A stretch of DNA of 9,163 bases, from positions 1-9,163 of the forward strand of contig DTSC01000287.1 of NCBI GenBank assembly GCA_012965625.1. Reading direction: 5' to 3'. Of this stretch, positions 1 to 6,643 are shown piece after piece. Origin of the DNA: Flavobacteriales bacterium (lineage in GTDB: Bacteria; Bacteroidota; Bacteroidia; NORP154). A program made the position numbers and the translations under genes. Each line of letters begins with the position of its first letter. Within the stretch, counting starts at the first letter, position 1. The notes beneath the pieces are model-generated. The model was given only the letters and a program-made list of their open reading frames with translations. It was not told where the DNA came from and did not search any database.

Positions 1-3000
1 ACCGTGACGATGCATATCTCCTGCACCAGAGCTGAGATGGGGATCAAAACATCCACTGAATCCATGCAGCCATTGGTATCGCTTACAGTAAGGGAATAAG
101 TGCCGCCAACAAGGGCAGTATCTGTTGAGCTCGTGCCTCCACTGGTCCAGGTATAAGTATAAGGCGATGTACCGCCAGTAACTGCTGCTTCAGCAGAACC
201 ATCTGACTCGCCGCAAGTTGCATCGATAATGCTTAAGCCTATGGATAATGCAGAGGGTTCGGTGATGGTAATAATGTCTGAAGTCAGGCAGCCATTAAAG
301 TCCGTAATGTTTACCGTATAGGTGCCCGCAAACAAGCCAACTGCAGTAGCATTGACCTGGCCGTTGTTCCACAAATAATTATAGGGTGCCGTTCCGCCTG
401 ATACCGTTACTGTTGCTATGCCGTCTCCCCCCCCATAGCAATTCACATCAGAAAGGCTAATGACAGTTGTTAATACGGTGGGCTCTATTAGGAGTACACT
501 GTCACTCAAGGAGGTTCCACAAGAATCTGTTACCGTTACGATATGCATTCCTGGACTGAGGCCTGAAACATCTTCCGTGGTGGCACCTGTAGACCATGCA
601 AATGTTAATGGCTGCGTACCACTAATAACTGAGAGGTCAACAGAGCCATCGTTAAAACCATTGCAGGATATATCCATAGCAACTAAATTTAAATTCATGC
701 TTGAAGGACCTCCAACAACAACGGAATCAATAATAGTAGCACCACAAGAATCAGTCAAAGTAATGTAATATGTGTCCTCTGCTAGATTATTTAATATTGC
801 TATTGTATCTCCTGAAGGCATCCAATTATATGAATATGGAAGGGTTCCACCACTAGCATTAACTGAGGCTGTTCCATCATTGCCAACCATGCATGAAACA
901 TCTGTGCTGCTGGTGGTTGCGGACAATGGTGAAGGTTGCGTAATAGAGATGATATCAGAAGTAAGACAGCCATTAAGGTCTGTAACATTTACGGTATAGC
1001 TTCCTGGGAAAAGGCCAATGGCGGTGCCATTTACCTGGCCGTTACTCCATAAATAATTATAGGGGCCAATACCACCACCAGCTATTACCATAGCTGTTCC
1101 ATCTCCCCCACCATAACAATTTACATCTGTTCCTGTCATAGTTGTTGTTAAAACTGCTGGTTCAGTAATTATAATCGAATCCGTTATAGTGTTTCCGCAA
1201 GAACTTGTTACAACAAGTATATGTAATCCGGTATCAAGACCCAATATTGAACTGGTTGAGTCCCCAGTAATTGGCCATAAATAGGTAAAGGGAGCTGTTC
1301 CTCCTGTAACACTAGCCGCAGCGGATCCATCCATGTAACCATTGCAACTTACATTATCTTGAGACAATAACAAAGTCATTGCGATAGGCTCGGTTATTGT
1401 TATTATTTGTGTTGTATTCGCTCCGCATGAATCCGTAACCAATACCGTATAATTACCAGCCATTAGCCCAGAAGCTGTATCTGTAGTCTGAGATAAAACA
1501 TCATTCCATAAATAATTATATGGCGGTGTTCCTCCCGTTGCGCTAACTACAGCTGATCCTGTAGCATTTCCCACACAAACCACATTTACACTTGAGCTTA
1601 TGTTAGCAGACAACATGGGAGGCTGAGCAATATTTATAATGTCAGAGGTTAGGCAGCCATTTACATCTGTCACATTTACCGTGTAATTGCCAGGAAATAG
1701 GCCGACTGCAGTAGCAGTAACTTGGCCATTATTCCATAAGTAATTGTATGGTGCAGTACCGCCAGATGGCGTTACAGTGGCTGTGCCATTTCCTCCACTA
1801 TAACAATTTACACTTGTACTGGTCATCGTAGTTGTTAAAACTGCAGGTTCTGTTAGAATTGCTGTATCAACCAAAACAGCAGAACATGCATCTATAATGT
1901 TTACGGTATAAGTGCCAGTATCAAGAGAACCAATATCTTCAGTTGTTTCTGAATTTGACCATAAGTACGAATAGGGTTGTGTACCACCTGAAACTGACAA
2001 GTCTGCTACACCATCATCATTGCCATTACAGCTAATATCACTTACCACAATAGTGGAAATAAGTGCTGGTGGCTCTGTAATTGCAATGCTATCAATTAGA
2101 ACAAAGGAGCAACTATCTGTGATGGTAACAATATATGTTCCGGAACTTATATTGGATAGGTCTTCTGTATTGGTAGTATTTGACCAGGCATACGTATAAG
2201 GCAAGGTACCACCACTGACGGCAAGATCAGCAGCACCATTGCTACCTGCAATACATGTCACATCAGTTCCAACTATAGAGCTAGCAAGTGATGACGGCTG
2301 GCTTATAGAAATAGCATTACTTGCCAGGCAGCCATTCGCATCAAAAATATTCACTAAATGATTTCCCGGGAACAAGCTCACTGCTGTAGAGGTAGACTGT
2401 CCGGTATTCCACATATAATTATATGGTGATGTACCACCAGAAGCTGTTACTGTAGCTGTACCATCTCCGCCACCATTGCAAGTCACATCGGTACTTGACA
2501 TAATCGTTGTTAGTATTGCAGGTTCAGAAATCTCAATCGTATCAGAAACACTAATGCCACATCCATCTGTAACAGTAACATAATATGTATTCGGAGAAAG
2601 GGAAGAGACATCTTGCGTAGTTGCAGTATTGGACCATAAATAGCTATAGGGCAAGGTGCCCCCTGAAACACTCAAATCAGCTTCACCATTTCCAAAACCA
2701 TTGCATGAAACATCAGCATCAATGATGGAAGTTATTATTGCGGGTGGCTCAGAGATAAAAATAGAATCAACAAACATATTTGCACAAGAATCTGTTATAG
2801 TAACATGATATATCCCCTCTACAATACCTGTAATGTCTTCAGTAATCTCACCATTGGACCAAGCATACGTATATGGCGAGGTTCCTCCTGACACAGAAAG
2901 GTCTGCTGTACCATTACCTCCAATACATGTTGCATCTGTTGCGGTAATAATTGAAGAAAGTGGATCTGGTTCCGTTAAGGTGATAATATTGGTGCCAGGA

Positions 3001-6000
3001 CAACCATTGTTATCTGTTACATTAATAGTATATGTTCCGGGATACAACCCTATAGCTGTGGAAGTAATCTGCCCCATACTCCAGAAATAATTATATGGTG
3101 GTGTGCCACCAGCAGCAGTAACCATAGCTTCTCCATCATTGCCGCCATTACAGCTTATATTAGTCCCTGAAATACTATTTGTTAGAATTGTAGGCTCCGA
3201 TAATGTAATAGTATCAAGCGCCTCACAACCATTGTCATCTGTTATTATAACACTATAAGTTCCAATAGGAACATTAACAATATCCTCCGTAGTATGACTA
3301 CTTGACCATTGAAAAGTATAGGGCCCCATGCCTCCGTACTTAGTAAGATCAATGCTTCCATCACCTCCTCCATTACATGAAATATTTGCTCCATCAATAT
3401 CCGTTGTTATTAATAGTTCTGATTCAAACGTAGGCGGATCAATAGCTATTGGAGATTTTGAAGAAATGATAGTGGATGCAGATCCAGTTAAAGAAGCAGG
3501 ATTAACTTGTGTAATTAGAGAGGAAGACACTAGAAACCCACCACCACCTTGAAAACAATCACCTGCAAAGCCATTTGCATCTGTTTTTATCAATCTGAAG
3601 TAAAATCCTGGTCCAAAGTCATTCGTGTAACCAACTGTAACATAACCACGATCAGAAGTTTGAGCAACTGAATAGCCTCCGGTTGCATCTTCATAAGCTC
3701 TTACCCAGACTGTGTCTCCCATTTCATCTGTCTTTATAAGAAACATTTCATTACCCGAACCAGAATACCACCTAGTTCCTGAAATTACAAATCCACCATC
3801 AAACTCCTGTATAACATCGTAAGCTTTATCATCTCCAGAATGGCCATAAGTTTTTGACCATATAATATCGCCATTTACATCAATCTTAATCAAATACGCA
3901 TCTTCTCCACCAGCTCCAAAACTAGAAGTGTAACCAACAATCAGAAAGTTTCCATCTGCAATTTGTTTAACAGAGTAACCATAATCATCATTAGCTCCTC
4001 CAAATGTTCTTGTCCATAGGGTGTCACCATTTTCATCAGTTCGTATTACGTAAATATCGGTCAAACCAGAACCAAAGCTGGAAGTTTCCCCTGTTATAAT
4101 AAATCCATTATCCGTGGTTTGCTCAATGGAATAGGCCTTATCATGCTGACTTCCTCCGTAAGTTTTAGACCACAAAAGATTTCCAATAGCATCTACTTTT
4201 ACAACATACATGTCATAACCACCTGCACCAAAGCTCCATGTCCAACCGGCAACTATATAACCACCATCATTTGTTTGCTTTACACTATACCCAACATCAT
4301 ATGATCCTGATCCTCCATAAGCAAGAACCCATACCGTATCTCCAATTCCATTAGTTTTAATTAATAATGCCTGCGATTGGTCGTCTCCGGTCTGAATATA
4401 ACCACCATCAGTGGTTTGCATTATGGTTCGCCCTCTATCTTCCGTTGATTCTCCATAAGCTCGTGACCATTCAACCACCCCATTTGTATCCGTTTTAACC
4501 ACATAAAAGTCACTATTCCCAGAACCAAAACTACCTGTATAACCAGATAACATATAACCATCATCTTCCGTTTGCTGCACAGAATATGGGATATCAAACC
4601 CACTTCCTCCATAAATTTTTTGAAAATATTTTTCTTTAATATTTGCACAAGCAATATCTCCAGTTACCATCGCTACAGATGGACCAGCAGAATTAGTGTT
4701 ATTTACATCACAGCCTGCAAATACATTAACACCTATTGTGGGAGAAATGATGGTTGCTGCATTATTTACAATTGTTACTGCTTCATTTTGTGTACACAAG
4801 CTACTATTGCCTATCTTATTGGTTTTAATAAGCAATGCATCATAATTTCCTTCACCGAAACTTCGTGTTCTTCCTCCAAGAACGTAACCTCCATCAGAAG
4901 ATTTTAATGCACCAAACCCTTCATCTGCACCAGTTCCACCGAATACTTTGGACCAAAGTAAACCACCAGTAGAATTGATACTTATTATATATGCATCTGT
5001 ACTTCCATTTCCAAAACTGCTCGTATAACCAGATATTATATAACCTCCATCTGATGCAGTTTGTATAGAATTACCAAAATCATCCAGCGTACCTCCATAT
5101 GTTTTTGACCACAATAGGCTTCCAGATCCATCAATACGTATTACATAAATATCTCGACCTCCGGCTCCAAAACTCTTAGTTTCCCCCAATATGATATAAC
5201 CCCCATCAATTGTTTGAAGCACATCATTTCCCTGATCTAAATCACTTCCACCGTATTGCTTTGTCCATAATGTATCACCAGATGAATTGGTTTTCACTAA
5301 TAACACGTTGTTATAGCCTGACTTACCTACTAGGATAAAACCTTGGTCTGCAGTCTGTTTAATTGAATACCCATAATCACTAGACGCACTGCCATATGTT
5401 TTTGCCCATAAAGTATCACCATTGGGGTCAGTTCTTACTACCAATGCACTGTAATTGCTATTGACTCCAAAACTCCGTGTTTCTCCGGCAATTACAAATC
5501 CTCCATCATTTGTTTGCATGACATCATAGGCCCTATCAACCTGAGAACCCCCATACACGTTTGTCCACATAGTGTCACCAATAGAATCTGTTCGAACCAG
5601 ATAGTAATCGTAGCTGCCAGCTCCGTACCCATTAGACTCACCACAAATAATATAGCCACCATCATTCGTTTGTTCTACAGAATGGCCTTTCTCAATTGTA
5701 CCAGAACTTGCTTTACCATAAGCTTTCGACCATTCTATGCTACCACTATTATCCGTCTTAATTAAGCATGCATCGTAATAATTTGGTCCAAAAGTATTAG
5801 TAAACCCAGTCAGCATATAACCCCCATCTGCAGTTTGGATAATATCATATCCCTCTTCCAATTGAGATCCACCAAATGCTTTTTGAAAGATTATTGTAGA
5901 ATCAGCAGGCGGACCACTAATGTTTAGGATATAATTACCACATCCACTATAGCCCTCAATAGTTACGTAATAGGTACCAGCTGTAATTGCTGCAGTTACC

Positions 6001-6314
6001 TCAGACCGAGTGCTGCAGAAGTCATCATTATTGCCGATATCATTGGAACACAGAGATGATCCAACATATATCCATGTATCAAATGAAGAACCACATAAAG
6101 AAAAAGTCCAGGTTCCAGAAGTGAGGATATTAACCTTATAGATATGTTCTTCCGTCGATTGGAGCGAACAATCATTCCCCGCACCACAGGTGCTTCTAAG
6201 AGGGCTGTTATATGGTGCAAGCACTAAAAAATCATTTTGAGCTTCCACAAAAAATGGTGCCGTGAGCATCAAAATGACTAAGGATAAAGTTAATTGACAA
6301 TTATTGATTTTCAT
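1..6314 (-). CDS. Giant secreted SprB-repeat surface protein, 3' end off window
   Basis: The frame starting at ATG 6314 stays open to the left edge (2104 complete codons, no stop), so the protein is at least 2104 residues and lacks its C-terminus here. Visible order: signal peptide (1-25, ending VEA before Gln26); a six-cysteine PPC-like beta-sandwich (27-134); seven propeller-type repeats (143-506); Cys linker (507-563); seven more repeats (564-919); Cys linker (920-969); 15 SprB-type repeats (970 to about 2090). This architecture is typical of Bacteroidota exoproteins sent out by the type IX secretion system; the sorting domain would sit in the missing part. SprB is the mobile gliding adhesin of Flavobacterium johnsoniae, but its repeats also occur in many other surface proteins, so I infer an adhesin or matrix protein and do not claim gliding. 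No catalytic motif was recognised. The start is supported by the signal peptide and by stop codons TAA TGA ending 3 nt upstream in the same frame. Confidence 0.93.
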   Translation of the reverse strand, partial: MKINNCQLTLSLVILMLTAPFFVEAQNDFLVLAPYNSPLRSTCGAGNDCSLQSTEEHIYKVNILTSGTWTFSLCGSSFDTWIYVGSSLCSNDIGNNDDFCSTRSEVTAAITAGTYYVTIEGYSGCGNYILNISGPPADSTIIFQKAFGGSQLEEGYDIIQTADGGYMLTGFTNTFGPNYYDACLIKTDNSGSIEWSKAYGKASSGTIEKGHSVEQTNDGGYIICGESNGYGAGSYDYYLVRTDSIGDTMWTNVYGGSQVDRAYDVMQTNDGGFVIAGETRSFGVNSNYSALVVRTDPNGDTLWAKTYGSASSDYGYSIKQTADQGFILVGKSGYNNVLLVKTNSSGDTLWTKQYGGSDLDQGNDVLQTIDGGYIILGETKSFGAGGRDIYVIRIDGSGSLLWSKTYGGTLDDFGNSIQTASDGGYIISGYTSSFGNGSTDAYIISINSTGGLLWSKVFGGTGADEGFGALKSSDGGYVLGGRTRSFGEGNYDALLIKTNKIGNSSLCTQNEAVTIVNNAATIISPTIGVNVFAGCDVNNTNSAGPSVAMVTGDIACANIKEKYFQKIYGGSGFDIPYSVQQTEDDGYMLSGYTGSFGSGNSDFYVVKTDTNGVVEWSRAYGESTEDRGRTIMQTTDGGYIQTGDDQSQALLIKTNGIGDTVWVLAYGGSGSYDVGYSVKQTNDGGYIVAGWTWSFGAGGYDMYVVKVDAIGNLLWSKTYGGSQHDKAYSIEQTTDNGFIITGETSSFGSGLTDIYVIRTDENGDTLWTRTFGGANDDYGYSVKQIADGNFLIVGYTSSFGAGGEDAYLIKIDVNGDIIWSKTYGHSGDDKAYDVIQEFDGGFVISGTRWYSGSGNEMFLIKTDEMGDTVWVRAYEDATGGYSVAQTSDRGYVTVGYTNDFGPGFYFRLIKTDANGFAGDCFQGGGGFLVSSSLITQVNPASLTGSASTIISSKSPIAIDPPTFESELLITTDIDGANISCNGGGDGSIDLTKYGGMGPYTFQWSSSHTTEDIVNVPIGTYSVIITDDNGCEALDTITLSEPTILTNSISGTNISCNGGNDGEAMVTAAGGTPPYNYFWSMGQITSTAIGLYPGTYTINVTDNNGCPGTNIITLTEPDPLSSIITATDATCIGGNGTADLSVSGGTSPYTYAWSNGEITEDITGIVEGIYHVTITDSCANMFVDSIFISEPPAIITSIIDADVSCNGFGNGEADLSVSGGTLPYSYLWSNTATTQDVSSLSPNTYYVTVTDGCGISVSDTIEISEPAILTTIMSSTDVTCNGGGDGTATVTASGGTSPYNYMWNTGQSTSTAVSLFPGNHLVNIFDANGCLASNAISISQPSSLASSIVGTDVTCIAGSNGAADLAVSGGTLPYTYAWSNTTNTEDLSNISSGTYIVTITDSCSFVLIDSIAITEPPALISTIVVSDISCNGNDDGVADLSVSGGTQPYSYLWSNSETTEDIGSLDTGTYTVNIIDACSAVLVDTAILTEPAVLTTTMTSTSVNCYSGGNGTATVTPSGGTAPYNYLWNNGQVTATAVGLFPGNYTVNVTDVNGCLTSDIINIAQPPMLSANISSSVNVVCVGNATGSAVVSATGGTPPYNYLWNDVLSQTTDTASGLMAGNYTVLVTDSCGANTTQIITITEPIAMTLLLSQDNVSCNGYMDGSAAASVTGGTAPFTYLWPITGDSTSSILGLDTGLHILVVTSSCGNTITDSIIITEPAVLTTTMTGTDVNCYGGGDGTAMVIAGGGIGPYNYLWSNGQVNGTAIGLFPGSYTVNVTDLNGCLTSDIISITQPSPLSATTSSTDVSCMVGNDGTASVNASGGTLPYSYNWMPSGDTIAILNNLAEDTYYITLTDSCGATIIDSVVVGGPSSMNLNLVAMDISCNGFNDGSVDLSVISGTQPLTFAWSTGATTEDVSGLSPGMHIVTVTDSCGTSLSDSVLLIEPTVLTTVISLSDVNCYGGGDGIATVTVSGGTAPYNYLWNNGQVNATAVGLFAGTYTVNITDFNGCLTSDIITITEPSALSIGLSIIDATCGESDGSAEAAVTGGTSPYTYTWTSGGTSSTDTALVGGTYSLTVSDTNGCMDSVDVLIPISALVQEICIVT
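427..434 (-). repeat. Eight-G tract in the giant gene
   Basis: Eight C on the plus strand, so G8 on the coding strand, in the Tyr-Gly-Gly-Gly-Asp codons of SprB unit 14. The equivalent site in unit 11 (around 1103-1113) is interrupted by a T and has no such run. A tract of this length is a plausible slippage site; a one-base change would truncate the protein in its C-terminal part. Confidence 0.6.
462..3179 (-). repeat. Three-unit higher-order repeat inside the SprB array
   Basis: Units 2, 5, 8, 11 and 14 are one type (GL.PG.YTVNVTD.NGCLTSDII). Between them sit pairs of another type ending in TDSCG or similar. The same point of the first type lies at plus-strand positions 289, 967, 1654, 2329 and 3001, steps of 678, 687, 675 and 672 bp, all multiples of three. 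Four full triplets (units 2-4, 5-7, 8-10, 11-13) fill this span. Protein conservation is clearly higher than DNA conservation, with many synonymous differences between copies. Confidence 0.8.
3558..4625 (-). repeat. Second module of seven propeller-type repeats
   Basis: Residues about 564-919. Seven repeats begin at about 567, 619, 665, 718, 770, 822 and 873, with the same consensus as the first module. Again an orphan strand FQK (564-566) precedes repeat one, and the last repeat ends at KTDANGFAGDC without the closing W-x-K strand. Repeat 2 of this module is the shortened one (QTGDDQSQALLIK), whereas in the first module it is repeat 4, so the two modules have evolved separately since duplication. 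Repeat 7 has lost its first YGG motif (AYEDATGG). A second seven-bladed propeller is inferred. Confidence 0.75.
4626..4796 (-). other. Cys-containing linker between the two propeller modules
   Basis: Residues about 507-563. It opens with C507-T-Q, contains AATIISP and two further cysteines (535, 556), and ends just before the orphan FQK strand of the second module. The linker after module two also opens with C-x-Q (C920-F-Q) and contains STIIS, so module plus linker look like one duplicated unit. It is rich in Asn, Val and Thr with no recognisable enzyme motif. Confidence 0.6.
4797..5888 (-). repeat. First module of seven propeller-type repeats
   Basis: Residues about 143-506. Seven repeats of 47-55 residues begin at about 146, 198, 253, 306, 353, 405 and 457. 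The consensus is YGGS.xD.GYS..QT.DGGYII.G.T.SFG.G..D.Y.IKTD..GD..W.K, enough for four short strands per repeat. The module starts with an orphan FQK strand (143-145) matching the W-x-K strand at the end of each repeat, while the seventh repeat lacks that strand and breaks off at NKIGNSSLC. This is the layout expected of a seven-bladed beta-propeller closed by strand exchange between its ends. Repeat 4 is short, lacking the SFG loop; repeat 2 carries a small insertion. Similar repeats are common in Bacteroidota exoproteins. The fold is inferred. Confidence 0.75.
5913..6236 (-). other. PPC-like beta-sandwich domain, cysteine-rich
   Basis: Residues about 27-134 of the giant protein. The segment has the look of bacterial pre-peptidase C-terminal (PPC-like) domains: SGTWTFSLCGSSFDTWIYVG, then an acidic Asn/Asp stretch (NDIGNNDDFC), then TAGTYYVTIEGYSGCGNYIL. 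Six cysteines (43, 49, 74, 89, 100, 125) suggest disulfides in an extracellular fold. Such domains are usually binding or spacer modules next to enzymes or repeats; here it caps the N-terminus in front of the first propeller. Assigned from the sequence pattern only. Confidence 0.7.
6240..6314 (-). other. Signal peptide of the giant surface protein
   Basis: Residues 1-25 have a short basic start (MKINN), a hydrophobic core (LTLSLVILMLTAPFF) and a VEA end before Gln26, a classic Sec signal peptidase I site. There is no lipobox cysteine, so this is not a lipoprotein. Export across the inner membrane by Sec is what type IX secretion substrates need first. Confidence 0.85.
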
Positions 6315-6643
6315 AATTCATTATTTAAAAAATATACCATAAATATATTGCTGCCTTGCTCCCCAGTGCCAGTTTCCATAAGCTACCGGATAGGTATTGT
6401 AGGCATTCAAACCAGAATCTGCTCCAATAATATAATTCTGACTATACAAATTGAAACTAAACAACAAAAGAAATAAAGGCAACAAAGCGAATTTTCATCA
6501 AAATAGCAATTTTTATTGAAGTAGTTTAAGCATCTAAATTATTGTGGCTACTAGTAGCGATTAAAGGTAATTAAAATTCTAACCAATAATAAAATAAATC
6601 CTGTAAATATTCGTCTATTTTGATATGTAATTCTCAATTTTTC
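6315..6643 (-). other. AT-rich gap between ilvA and the giant gene
   Basis: This 329-base gap holds the pseudogene remnant (6321-6498); the rest (6499-6643) has no coding frame I can support. No strong hairpin followed by a T-run was seen after the ilvA stop. A perfect 12-bp palindrome (GCTACTAGTAGC) sits at 6547-6558. Read on the minus strand, TACCTTTA (6562-6569) is one base off the Bacteroidota -7 element TAnnTTTG, but no well-spaced -33 TTG was found, so a promoter for the giant gene is probable here by position only. Confidence 0.5.
6321..6498 (-). pseudogene. Frameshifted N-terminal remnant of a secreted-protein gene
   Basis: From ATG 6498 the frame stops after 13 codons. Removing one A from the AAAA run just after ATG gives a clean 58-codon reading: a strong signal peptide (MKFALLPLFLLLFSFNLYSQ) followed by NYIIGADSG and YPVAYGNWHWGARQQ, then TAA at 6321-6323. 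A YP-x-x-YGNW-x-WGA-R stretch right after the signal peptide is, from my memory of the families, a common mature N-terminus of Bacteroidota proteins exported by type IX secretion; those proteins are far longer than 58 residues. So this is both frameshifted and truncated. It lies in the same frame as the giant gene and ends 6 nt before that gene's ATG. A sequencing indel could explain the frameshift but not the truncation. A TTG start in frame cannot be excluded. Confidence 0.6.

Larger units (their letters stand above)
45..3407 (-). repeat. Array of 15 SprB-type repeats
   Basis: Residues about 970-2090. Fifteen units are marked by a first conserved cysteine at residues 980, 1055, 1130, 1204, 1279, 1354, 1429, 1504, 1580, 1657, 1733, 1808, 1884, 1959 and 2034, giving spacings of 74-77 residues. 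The unit reads roughly: SCNGG.DG.A..SVSGGT.PY.Y.WSNG..T..I.GL..GTYTV.VTD.NGC...D.I.I.EP. Each unit has a second cysteine about 50 residues after the first (NGC or DSCG), so one disulfide per unit is plausible. These match SprB repeats of Bacteroidota adhesins. Unit 15 is diverged and appears to be the last one. Confidence 0.9.

Noticed and set aside
45..3407. Regular repeats as a CRISPR array
   Set aside because: The period is about 225 bp, the repeats are diverged at DNA level, in frame and encode SprB units.
1..3407. Calling the giant gene sprB, the gliding adhesin
   Set aside because: SprB repeats occur in many non-gliding proteins, the propeller part differs from what I know of SprB, and no gliding genes are visible.
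460..4907. Several plus-strand ORFs of 60-111 codons (for example 460-768, 2833-3090, 4572-4907)
   Set aside because: All lie antisense to the continuous 2104-codon minus-strand frame and show no recognisable domain; they come from the codon bias of the repeats.
4421..6220. Minus-strand ORFs at 4421-4654 and 5996-6220
   Set aside because: They are in another frame of the giant gene, whose own frame gives clear repeats and domains at the same positions.
6294..6476. Plus-strand 60-codon ORF in the gap
   Set aside because: Antisense to the pseudogene remnant and to the signal peptide of the giant gene; the minus-strand readings make sense, this one does not.
6547..6558. 12-bp palindrome as the ilvA terminator
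   Set aside because: The stem is short with no room for a loop, and no T-run follows on the minus strand.
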